From assembly GCA_964644465.1 (NCBI GenBank), contig CAZXVU010000068.1, positions 1 to 11,021 of the forward strand: DNA of 11,021 bases. Direction: 5' to 3'. Below the pieces are notes generated by a model, which made no database searches, was not told the DNA's origin, and saw nothing but the letters and a program-made list of their open reading frames with translations. How positions within the stretch are numbered: position 1 is the first letter of the stretch; every line of letters begins with the position of its first letter. Shown one piece after another: positions 1 through 6,053 of this stretch. Position numbers and translations under genes: made by a program. Origin of the DNA: CAZXVU01 sp964644465 (GTDB taxonomy: Bacteria; Chlamydiota; Chlamydiia; Chlamydiales; SM23-39).

Positions 1-268
1 TCATCACAAATTCATCTAAAAAATTCTCGCAGTTCATCTCAGACAGAAGGTCTGTCACGGCTAATACGGGGAGAACAAAGGCGACGGCTAAGGGGACGCA
101 GACGTATCTTTTGAAAACAGAGTCGGTTACAAAAGCGGTCTCATGCATTTGGATGAGAAATTGTCCTGAGCGAGACTCAAAGGGGACTGAGAGGCCGTAG
201 TCCCATTTCTGGTAACTATTCACTGCGTTCATCGCCAACCATCTTTTTAAAGTCGGCGATTCTGGCAT
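1..268 (-). CDS. Partial hypothetical membrane protein (runs off left edge)
   Basis: An open minus-strand frame begins at an ATG at 268 and stays open to base 1, giving at least 89 residues without a stop. Its codons look like normal coding sequence. The N-terminus (MPESPTLKRWLAMNAVNSYQ) is soluble and mixed-charge. One hydrophobic segment follows at about residues 56-75 (core VCVPLAVAFVLPVLAV), then an acidic stretch. A second in-frame ATG at 232 would give a protein 12 residues shorter. Neither start has a clear ribosome binding site, so the start is uncertain. I do not recognise the family. The gene is divergent from the tRNA-Arg gene and separated from it by about 70 bp. It could be a real membrane-associated protein, or an open stretch in a decayed gene; the missing C-terminus would decide. 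Confidence 0.4.
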   Translation of the reverse strand, partial: MPESPTLKRWLAMNAVNSYQKWDYGLSVPFESRSGQFLIQMHETAFVTDSVFKRYVCVPLAVAFVLPVLAVTDLLSEMNCENFLDEFVM

Positions 269-299
269 AGAAAAGAATTTAATACAAGGAAAAGGACCC

Positions 300-328
300 T
301 TGCTCCCTTCTTCCTTTTTCGTTACACT
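300..328 (+). promoter_or_regulatory. Candidate sigma70-type promoter for tRNA-Arg
   Basis: A -35-like TTGCTC (300-305) and a -10-like TACACT (323-328) are separated by exactly 17 bp. Transcription would start about 335, a few bases before the mature tRNA 5' end at 339. The matches to consensus are partial (3/6 and 4/6), so the spacing and position carry most of the weight. Confidence 0.4.
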
Positions 329-338
329 ATTCTGCTAT

Positions 339-411
339 GTCCTCGTAGCTCAGTGGATAGAGTGAAAGCCTCCGGAGCTTTAGGTCGCAGGTTCGAATCC
401 TGTCGAGGACG
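339..411 (+). tRNA. tRNA-Arg (anticodon CCG)
   Basis: The 73-nt sequence folds as a complete cloverleaf. The 7-bp acceptor stem 339-345 with 404-410 is perfectly paired, and the discriminator is G411. The D stem GCTC/GAGT (348-351, 360-363) contains one G-T pair. The anticodon stem AAAGC/GCTTT (365-369, 377-381) closes the loop CTCCGGA, whose bases 34-36 are CCG, so it reads the arginine codon CGG. The T stem 387-391 with 399-403 closes the loop TTCGAAT. The CCA end is not encoded and must be added after transcription. The 3' 32 nt overlap the end of rsmE on the opposite strand. Confidence 0.96.
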
Positions 412-1108
412 AGTGTTTAAGTAAATAGCCTCCTATCAAAAACGCAGCAGCGATAGGTGCTGTTTCCGCTCTTAGAATGTTTTGATGGATCCGGACGCCC
501 GAAGCTTTCTGCTTTAAGATCTTCAATTCTTTTTCTGAAAATCCCTTTTCTGGACCCGTAATAAAGACAGCGGGCGGGGCTATTTCTGAAAACCAAGGAG
601 CTTTCACATCGGTGTCTCCGAATAGATACGTTGCCGGCATTGAGAAGAGATCTTTGAAGGGCATCCGTTTGATTTCTGGAAGATCCAATCTGCCGCACTG
701 TTTCAACGCGGAAATTGCGATGTGGAGAAGTCGTTCAAATTGGTTCTCGGAGAGATTCTCTTTTTCAGATTGATCGGCAGGATAGATCCAAAAGGCATCC
801 GCTCCAAGCTCTGTCCCTTTTTCGATCACCCATTCGAGCTTCGCTGGCCTCATGACGGGAATCGCCAAGATGATCCGAGACTGATGCACTGGATGTTGAT
901 TCGCATTCAGGATTTCCAAGAGAGCTTCATGTCGCTTGAGATCTAACAATCGAGCGGCAGCAATGGCGCCTCTCCCGTTGACGAGTTCAACTTCTTCGCC
1001 AACGCGGACTCGCATCACATGGGCGAGATGATGGAGTTCTTGACCGGTTAGAGAAACTCTTTCTCCGTTGATGAGATCGGCAGGGATGTAGAATCTTTCA
1101 GAGGGCAT
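380..1108 (-). CDS. rsmE: 16S rRNA (uracil(1498)-N3)-methyltransferase RsmE
   Basis: RsmE is a SPOUT-class (trefoil-knot) methyltransferase that uses S-adenosylmethionine to methylate N3 of U1498 in 16S rRNA. The 242-residue length is usual for the family. The N-terminal PUA-like RNA-binding domain is seen around HHLAHVMRVRVGEEV (residues 26-40). The catalytic half carries EKGTELGAD (96-104), ALKQCGR (134-140), GPEKGFSEKEL (185-195) and LRAETAPIAA (212-221), the SAM-binding knot signatures. The start at 1108 is supported by a strong Shine-Dalgarno sequence GAGGAG (1116-1121) seven bases upstream. The gene overlaps the end of htrB by 11 nt and is the last gene of the dacA operon. The C-terminus is odd: the final residues (STGFEPAT) are read from the antisense strand of tRNA-Arg, and the stop codon at 380-382 lies inside that tRNA. 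Confidence 0.95.
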   Translation of the reverse strand: MPSERFYIPADLINGERVSLTGQELHHLAHVMRVRVGEEVELVNGRGAIAAARLLDLKRHEALLEILNANQHPVHQSRIILAIPVMRPAKLEWVIEKGTELGADAFWIYPADQSEKENLSENQFERLLHIAISALKQCGRLDLPEIKRMPFKDLFSMPATYLFGDTDVKAPWFSEIAPPAVFITGPEKGFSEKELKILKQKASGVRIHQNILRAETAPIAAAFLIGGYLLKHSSSTGFEPAT

Positions 1109-2408
1109 GTTTTTTCTCCTCGGGATGCCAGATCGAGCCTGGTCTGCAAAGGGCGCGTTTGAAGATCTCGGAAAGGTCGTCTTTTAAGTGTGCAGGAAGA
1201 TGTTGGTCTGCGAGTTTTTTCAGGGTTTCCAAATTCAGAATTTCAAAAGCGCTCAGAGTTTCATAATGGCGGTGGACCGGCTCATAGTTGGTAAAATTGA
1301 AGATGAGTTTGAAGCGGTAATCGTTGAGGAGGGTTTCTTCAGGCTGGGAATAATAGATCGTTTCATCTGCTTCGATGAGGGGATGGTGGCTGTATTTTTG
1401 GGGGACGAGTAGAAAAAGAAAGTCGAGGGGATAGATCGTTTTGAGAGTTTTGAGATGGGGGAGAAGGGTTGTGAAGGCTTCTTCTTCAGATGGGAGAATG
1501 ATGCAGATGCAATCTTGCCGGAACCGCTTATAGAGATTTTGCGGGGTTTGCTGTTTCCAACGATTATGCTGCCAAAGCCATTCGCCGGGAGAGGCTTTGA
1601 TGCTTTCCTGGAGAAGAGTCAGGAGATGGTTCATCATCCGTATAACTTCTGTTTCGACAGGCTGATCGAGGTTGGGCCAGATAGGATCTGAATAACGGAT
1701 CCGGTAGCTGCCTCGGATGCGGCGGGTTGCTGCAAAGATGATGGGTGAATTGGTTTTGTACGAGAGAAGGGCCGGCGCAGTCGAGGTCCAGGCGCGACGC
1801 CCCAAGAAAGGAAAAGAATAGCCGCTGTCGGGCATTCCTTGATCGCCGACAATCCCCATGAAGACGCCTTTCTTCAAAGCGCGGAACCCTTCCCGGACAG
1901 CATTGTGGGGAGTGATGATCTTCCCTCCATTTTTTTCGCGGATGGAAAGGATCCAATTATAGAGCCGTTTGTTCTTGATCGGTTTTCCAATGGCAACTCC
2001 TTTCATGCGCGTTGTCCCTTCGAGAAAGAGCACTTCCCAGTTCGATTGGTGGCCGCAGAAAAAGATGATCCCTTTTCCTCGGGCGTGGAGATCATTGGCG
2101 GTTTCTGGATTTTCGCATTGAATGACGCGGGAAAAGTCTGTTTCACGGGCAAACTTTGGGTATTCCAAACAGTTGATCGCAAGATTTTGAAACGACTTTT
2201 TAGCGGTCCGGATGATCTGTTTTGGCGTGAGGGCAAGATCGTTTGCAAGAGCGAGATTGCTCAAGGCTCTTTTTCGATATTCCCGCATGAAATGGAATGC
2301 GATAGAACCGAGTACTTTGCCGAGGCGGTGGATCCATGAATAGGGAAGCAGAACCGTAGGAGCTGTTACGGAGCGGATCAGAAGATAGATCCATTTTTCT
2401 CTTTCCAT
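1098..2408 (-). CDS. htrB: Lipid A lauroyl acyltransferase (HtrB/LpxL family) with long C-terminal extension
   Basis: This inner-membrane-associated enzyme adds a secondary acyl chain to the lipid A precursor. The N-terminus has a hydrophobic, membrane-anchor-like stretch (about 6-40). The catalytic H-x4-E motif is present as H120 and E125 in GHQSNWE. Further family signatures are GDQGMP (188-193), FLGRRAW (201-207) and the terminal EWLWQHNRWK (276-285), which matches the end of the acyltransferase domain. Typical LpxL proteins stop near 300-310 residues. This one continues to 436, adding about 145 residues with alternating hydrophobic strands (CICIILPSEEE, LDFLFLLVPQK, FKLIFNFTNYE), which looks like a Rossmann-type fold. 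I recall the Chlamydia homologue also being long but cannot verify that. The ATG overlaps the TAA of the upstream glycosyltransferase as TAATG, and no strong Shine-Dalgarno is visible, so translational coupling is likely. Confidence 0.93.
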   Translation of the reverse strand: MEREKWIYLLIRSVTAPTVLLPYSWIHRLGKVLGSIAFHFMREYRKRALSNLALANDLALTPKQIIRTAKKSFQNLAINCLEYPKFARETDFSRVIQCENPETANDLHARGKGIIFFCGHQSNWEVLFLEGTTRMKGVAIGKPIKNKRLYNWILSIREKNGGKIITPHNAVREGFRALKKGVFMGIVGDQGMPDSGYSFPFLGRRAWTSTAPALLSYKTNSPIIFAATRRIRGSYRIRYSDPIWPNLDQPVETEVIRMMNHLLTLLQESIKASPGEWLWQHNRWKQQTPQNLYKRFRQDCICIILPSEEEAFTTLLPHLKTLKTIYPLDFLFLLVPQKYSHHPLIEADETIYYSQPEETLLNDYRFKLIFNFTNYEPVHRHYETLSAFEILNLETLKKLADQHLPAHLKDDLSEIFKRALCRPGSIWHPEEKKHAL

Positions 2409-3547
2409 TACTTAATCCCGCATGCGTCAATAAGACGTCGCATTTGTTTCGAAAAATCGAGGTGTTCAACGCTTTTGCGAGCGAGGAGTGCGCTTGCCCT
2501 TGTTTTTTTGTACTTCAAAGCTGTTTCGAGGGCTTTGCACATTGAATCTGGGTCGAGGAGATCTTCAATGACAACGCCGTTAGATTTTGTGAGGATTTCT
2601 GAGCCGCCGTTCTGATTGGAAGAGACGACAAAAAGGCCCATCGCCAACGCTTCGACAGTGACATTTGCAAAGGGATCGTAGAAGGAAGGGATCACAAGGA
2701 CGTCGGCCATTTGGTAGAAAAGACGGATTTCCGATCTTTGGCCAAAAAAACGGACTTGGTCTTTCAAACCCATTTGAACCGCTTTTGCTTGATAGAGCTC
2801 CATTTTGTTGTCCTTGCCGATGACGGAAAGATGAAAGTCGCGGAAGGCGAGTTTGGATAGCCCTTCCAAAAGTCTATCTAGCCCTTTTCGGAGATAGCCA
2901 TTTCCGATGAAAAGGAAATGGAAGCGGTTCGGGTCGAGATTGAATTTGCGGAATCCTTCTTCCCGCTTCATTTCCCATTCGCTGTAGTCCTTTTCCATCT
3001 CGGCCCATTCGACTCCGTTATGGATCACTTCGATCTTAGATGGATCGGCTTTATAATGGTCCAATACCTGCTGGCGGACAAGGTGGGAATTGGTGAAGAG
3101 CTTTTGCAGGGAAGGATTTTCAAAGGCGGCTTTTTCCAATTCTAAAATTTTCCGATGCATGGGATTCATCATGCAGACAAAATGTTTGAGCTTCCCCTCC
3201 GTCAAAATACGGCTTTCGAGATAGGCGGCATGAACCCCATTGCCGGCGCGTATGTGGGTTTGAAAACGGTTTCTGTCCATACCGAATATGAGATCAGCTG
3301 GATGTTTTTTAAGCCAGTTTTGGACGAAGCGGTCGAATTGTTCCATCCGGATGGATGCGGGCCACGGAAAGAGTTTTTTCGGAATCACTGAAATGGGTGG
3401 ACTTTGCAGGATATCTTGAGCCGTTCCCGTCGTCAAAATAGTGACCTGCGCTCCCTTTTCGGCAAAGGCAGAAGCGATCCTGGCTGAATGTTTTTCTAAG
3501 CCGCCGTGATTCCTTGCCCGCGATTTCAATAAGACGATGTGCTTCAC
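2408..3547 (-). CDS. Family 4 glycosyltransferase, WaaG-like (LPS core)
   Basis: This is a GT-B fold retaining glycosyltransferase, probably adding a sugar to the LPS core at the cytoplasmic face of the inner membrane. The N-terminal domain has the donor/acceptor loop HGGLEKH (14-20). The middle shows VIHNGVE (174-180) and GNGYLRKGLDRLL (215-227). The C-terminal nucleotide-sugar site is PSFYDPFANVTVEALAMG (287-304), where D291 stands in for the first glutamate of the E-x7-E motif and E299 is the second. The length of 379 fits WaaG-type enzymes. The start is GTG at 3547, forming a GTGA overlap with the stop of the upstream ybbR gene. It lies between ybbR and htrB, and that context supports an envelope role. 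The donor and acceptor cannot be read from sequence, and other GT4 activities remain possible, so no gene symbol is given. Confidence 0.87.
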   Translation of the reverse strand: MKHIVLLKSRARNHGGLEKHSARIASAFAEKGAQVTILTTGTAQDILQSPPISVIPKKLFPWPASIRMEQFDRFVQNWLKKHPADLIFGMDRNRFQTHIRAGNGVHAAYLESRILTEGKLKHFVCMMNPMHRKILELEKAAFENPSLQKLFTNSHLVRQQVLDHYKADPSKIEVIHNGVEWAEMEKDYSEWEMKREEGFRKFNLDPNRFHFLFIGNGYLRKGLDRLLEGLSKLAFRDFHLSVIGKDNKMELYQAKAVQMGLKDQVRFFGQRSEIRLFYQMADVLVIPSFYDPFANVTVEALAMGLFVVSSNQNGGSEILTKSNGVVIEDLLDPDSMCKALETALKYKKTRASALLARKSVEHLDFSKQMRRLIDACGIK

Positions 3548-4803
3548 GGATAATTTTGGGGGGTAATGGAAATCGTATTCGCCTGAAGTTCGATTTTAAG
3601 GGAAAGTTTTTTGTGGTTGGGCGTGAAGAGGCGGAAGCGGTTCATATAGCTGCGGAAGCGGTTGCGGAGATAATCTTCCCGTAGATGAGGCTGGACATCT
3701 CCCACTTCGTCATTGGATTCAGACATCACTTTTGCAACGTAGCGGTCTTCGAGTTCATGAGGGTACATGAACTGCGCGTTCCAGAGGAGCGTTTCCCTCT
3801 CTGATTTGGGGCAGGCAACCACGACGAGCTGGATCATGTCCTTCACCGTTTCTAAGAAGAGGCGGCTGACGCCTTGCGCATAAAGAGTGGAGGAAACCAT
3901 CTTGATGCCATTCTTTTTGGTAATGAACTCGTTTGTCGCCAATGTATAGGTCTCAGGATTGAGAGTATTGCTGAATTTGGGCGGAAAGAAGACGGTGACT
4001 GGCAAAGGCGCTCCAATCGGCAAAAGGTCTTGCCGCGAAAAATCGATCCGCAGCGCTTTGGCTTGAGGGTCGTCGATTTCTATCGGAGTCTCGGAGAGAG
4101 TAGGCAGCGAAATTTTCTTCCAGGAATTGGGGACGAAGAAGCTGATCTCGTCTACCTGGCCTTGTTTTTTGGAAGCTTGCAGAGTTTCGAGCTCCGCACG
4201 GGAGATATCTGTGAGATTGAAGGTGAGCTTCAGACCGCGCGTTTTCAGCCGTTTGACCGCTTCTTCAGGGCCATTGACAGTGACAGAGAGCTGATACGGC
4301 CATACATCGAGGAATTGATAACCTTTTGGGGCCTCTCCAATAGGCTGAGTGACTAAGACGGGGATCTTTTCCGTGACGAGCTTACTTTGTTTGATGATCA
4401 TGTCAAAAGGGGTAACGCGGGAGATCATCTTGCCAATATCGATTTCAGGATTTAGGCTGACGATATTTTTTTTCGTGATCGTTGCGATCCATTCGTTCGA
4501 TTTGCCGGAGGCGTCGATCACTACTTCGAGATCTTTACCCGAGACTTCGTCTAATGCAGATTTATTTCCGGTCAAAGTGAGAGAAATTTTCCGATTTAAG
4601 ACGCCGTTGACTTGCATTCCTTCAATCGTTTTTTCTGGAGGCAGATGGGAGACTCGAACCGGTATGCTATGGACGACTTTTGTCGTCGTCATTGAGTGGT
4701 TGACAACCATCCAAATGATCATGGCAAGGATTAAACAAATCAACTTGCGATGCCAATTATCGACAAAGAGCCGGGTGAGAAGAGTCTTCACGTTTTCAGC
4801 CAC
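3544..4803 (-). CDS. ybbR: YbbR-domain membrane protein, CdaR-type partner of diadenylate cyclase
   Basis: This protein is anchored by one N-terminal transmembrane helix (about 18-35, core LICLILAMIIWMVV), with the remainder predicted outside the cytoplasm. Two YbbR-like repeats are visible, about 42-100 (from VVHSIPVRVSHLP) and about 144-198 (from EKIPVLVTQP through LKLTFNLTD). A further region of about 200 residues (220-419) I cannot assign. In Firmicutes the YbbR protein CdaR binds and tunes the membrane diadenylate cyclase CdaA. The position directly after dacA supports the same partnership here. The start is ambiguous. GTG at 4803 overlaps dacA by 16 nt and has GGA touching it. GTG at 4791 forms a 4-nt GTGA overlap with the dacA stop and has GGAG (4803-4806) 11 nt upstream, giving 415 residues. 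I prefer 4791 but list the longer frame. Confidence 0.88.
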   Translation of the reverse strand: MAENVKTLLTRLFVDNWHRKLICLILAMIIWMVVNHSMTTTKVVHSIPVRVSHLPPEKTIEGMQVNGVLNRKISLTLTGNKSALDEVSGKDLEVVIDASGKSNEWIATITKKNIVSLNPEIDIGKMISRVTPFDMIIKQSKLVTEKIPVLVTQPIGEAPKGYQFLDVWPYQLSVTVNGPEEAVKRLKTRGLKLTFNLTDISRAELETLQASKKQGQVDEISFFVPNSWKKISLPTLSETPIEIDDPQAKALRIDFSRQDLLPIGAPLPVTVFFPPKFSNTLNPETYTLATNEFITKKNGIKMVSSTLYAQGVSRLFLETVKDMIQLVVVACPKSERETLLWNAQFMYPHELEDRYVAKVMSESNDEVGDVQPHLREDYLRNRFRSYMNRFRLFTPNHKKLSLKIELQANTISITPQNYP

Positions 4804-5585
4804 TCCAAGAATTTGAATTTAGTTTGGAGATTCATGCGGGGCGGAGGATTAAAGATACTGCGGATGATCCCTTTAAAGCGATCGATTTTTACCCCGCGCG
4901 TCATGATCCCTTCCCTGGCAATGGATACCTTTCCCGTCTCCTCGGAAACTACGATGACGAGAGAATCGGTCATATGGCTCAACCCAAGTCCTGCTCTATG
5001 GCGCGTCCCCATCGATTTTGCGAGCTGCAAGGAATCTTCCGCTAACGGCAAAATGACAGCCGCTGCAAGAATATTTTTATCTCTCAAGATCACAGCCCCG
5101 TCATGGAGAGGTGTATTGGTTGCAAAAATAGTCTCCAAAAGTTCCGGAGAAAATTCCCCATTAAGCATCACAGCCTTTTGCGCGTACTCCTCGAGAGAAT
5201 CTTCATTTTCTAAAGCGATCAGCGCTCCGATCCGCTTCTCCGACATCCGGTAGACAGATCCAGCCATCTGGTCTAAGAACTTATCGAACTCGGTGATCTC
5301 CCGATATCTTCTGCTTTTCAAGCTCAGCTTCGACAAAGCCACCCTTAATTCAGGCTGGAAGATGATAATGACGGCAATCGCAGCCACGTTGCCGATCAAG
5401 ACCATGATCTTATGGAGAACGGGGAGATTGAGCCAGCTGGAAGCGGCTAAGATCAGCAAAAAGGCAAAAAATCCAAGGACCAAGTCCATCGACTTGGTGT
5501 TCCAAAAAAAGGACAAAAGGTAGTTGAGCATGATCGCGATGATCATGACCTCTACAAAAGGAATCACTGAATGAAAAAAGCCCAT
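4788..5585 (-). CDS. dacA: Membrane diadenylate cyclase (CdaA/DacA type), c-di-AMP synthesis
   Basis: This enzyme condenses two ATP into cyclic di-AMP at the inner membrane. The 265 residues follow the CdaA layout. Three transmembrane segments come first (about 8-27, 35-52 and 58-76), ending in the family-typical FQPELR (76-81). The cytoplasmic DAC domain holds both catalytic signatures: DGA (162-164, in PLHDGAVI) and RHR (195-197, in GTRHRAG). All residues expected for activity are visible. It is the first gene of the overlapping minus-strand operon and precedes ybbR, the usual cyclase partner gene. Chlamydia is known to make c-di-AMP with the orthologous enzyme, and this molecule is sensed by host STING. 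The ATG at 5585 has no clear Shine-Dalgarno sequence, and an in-frame stop at 5592-5594 excludes a longer protein. No convincing promoter was seen directly upstream. Confidence 0.95.
   Translation of the reverse strand: MGFFHSVIPFVEVMIIAIMLNYLLSFFWNTKSMDLVLGFFAFLLILAASSWLNLPVLHKIMVLIGNVAAIAVIIIFQPELRVALSKLSLKSRRYREITEFDKFLDQMAGSVYRMSEKRIGALIALENEDSLEEYAQKAVMLNGEFSPELLETIFATNTPLHDGAVILRDKNILAAAVILPLAEDSLQLAKSMGTRHRAGLGLSHMTDSLVIVVSEETGKVSIAREGIMTRGVKIDRFKGIIRSIFNPPPRMNLQTKFKFLEWLKT
4803..4806 (-). promoter_or_regulatory. Shine-Dalgarno element favouring the shorter ybbR start
   Basis: On the minus strand GGAG lies 11 nt upstream of the GTG at 4789-4791 but directly abuts the alternative GTG at 4801-4803. 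The downstream GTG also gives the GTGA stop/start overlap that recurs at the next junction of the same operon. This is suggestive rather than decisive. Confidence 0.4.
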
Positions 5586-5649
5586 AGTAATTTATGGACT
5601 GGCTGCGGCTTTGATAAATCGATCCTCCTCGCTCCCCACCCCAAGGAAG

Positions 5650-5844
5650 ATGCTTCCTCGGGGACCCCGGGGACGCCTTCCTTTTCAAGGAATGGTCTCG
5701 CTCTTTCGGACCGCGTTGCTTCGATTTCTCTTTGCCTCGCTCAGTCTTGGTGGCGGCCTTTGGCCGCATTTTCTTCTGCTCAAGTTAAGCCTTTTACAGC
5801 GGTTTGAGGAATCTTTGCAAGATCCTGCTGCAAAAAGTTTATAA
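5650..5844 (+). CDS. Doubtful small hydrophobic ORF
   Basis: A plus-strand frame of 64 codons from the ATG at 5650 (extendable to a TTG at 5611) encodes a basic, leucine-rich peptide. It contains SLFRTALLRFLFASL and a second hydrophobic run, PHFLLLKLSLL. The TAA stop is at 5842-5844. AAGGA precedes the ATG at 5650 by only two bases, too close for a good ribosome binding site. The next ATG at 5692 has the same problem. An overlapping frame at 5571-5807 has well-spaced AAAGGA upstream of ATGAAAAAAG but a less protein-like sequence, and its signal lies antisense inside dacA. No family is recognised. This may be chance openness of GC-rich DNA or the relic of a repeat. Confidence 0.18.
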   Translation: MLPRGPRGRLPFQGMVSLFRTALLRFLFASLSLGGGLWPHFLLLKLSLLQRFEESLQDPAAKSL

Positions 5845-5989
5845 ATTATTTAACGTAAATGCCCTGTATCGGCGTCATTATTGTAGGAATTCTTCGAGTT
5901 GAGGGCAAGGAAAGAAACGGGGCTGAAGGTAGATAAATTTTTCTTGAAAATGGTTTTAATTTAACAAAAAATCTAAATTAATAAATCTA

Positions 5990-6018
5990 TTGTTTCGATG
6001 TGTTGTTTTTAATATAAT
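5990..6018 (+). promoter_or_regulatory. Strong sigma70-type promoter of the small membrane protein gene
   Basis: A perfect -10 hexamer TATAAT (6013-6018) lies 17 bp downstream of TTGTTT (5990-5995), which matches the first three bases of the -35 consensus. Transcription would start near 6025, leaving a leader of about 29 nt before the ATG at 6054. A TAAGG element (6041-6045), eight bases before that ATG, serves as the ribosome binding site. Confidence 0.6.
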
Positions 6019-6053
6019 AATCGTGGGTAGTAAATTAAGGTAAGGTTGTTATT

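Larger units (their letters stand above)
5586..6053. other. Intergenic segment upstream of dacA, two unlike halves
   Basis: This 468-bp stretch has no confident gene. The dacA-proximal part (5586-5844) is GC-rich and contains a short perfect hairpin, AGGAAG-ATG-CTTCCT (5644-5658), and the palindrome CCCCGGGG (5665-5672). Both would lie in a dacA 5' leader. Two overlapping small plus-strand frames cross it; one is listed separately. The distal part (5845-6053) turns AT-rich. It contains a 25-codon minus-strand open stretch without a start (5878-5955, ending PRFFPCPQLEEFLQ) and then the promoter of the small membrane protein gene. The dacA operon promoter should lie here, but no clear match was found. 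Confidence 0.5.

Noticed and set aside
432..457. CCTATC/GATAGG inverted repeat just after tRNA-Arg as its terminator
   Set aside because: The stem is six pairs with a 14-nt loop, there is no T-run, and it lies in conserved rsmE coding sequence.
1839..2339. 166-codon plus-strand open frame antisense to htrB
   Set aside because: It is a complement-strand shadow of a confidently assigned acyltransferase, with no promoter or ribosome binding site of its own.
5410..5769. Long minus-strand frame of 119 codons spanning the dacA start
   Set aside because: Most of it overlaps the DAC protein in another frame, and its translation is basic, low in hydrophobics and unlike any family. dacA explains the region.
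5571..5807. Plus-strand 78-codon frame with well-spaced AAAGGA before ATGAAAAAAG
   Set aside because: The ribosome binding signal lies antisense within the start of dacA, the translation has no recognisable protein character, and a rival frame covers the same DNA. Chance is more likely.
5793..5820. Minus-strand TTGCAA-N16-TGTAAA as a dacA promoter
   Set aside because: Each hexamer matches only 4/6 and the spacing is 16. It would give a leader of about 200 nt, and similar matches are expected by chance in this AT-rich region.
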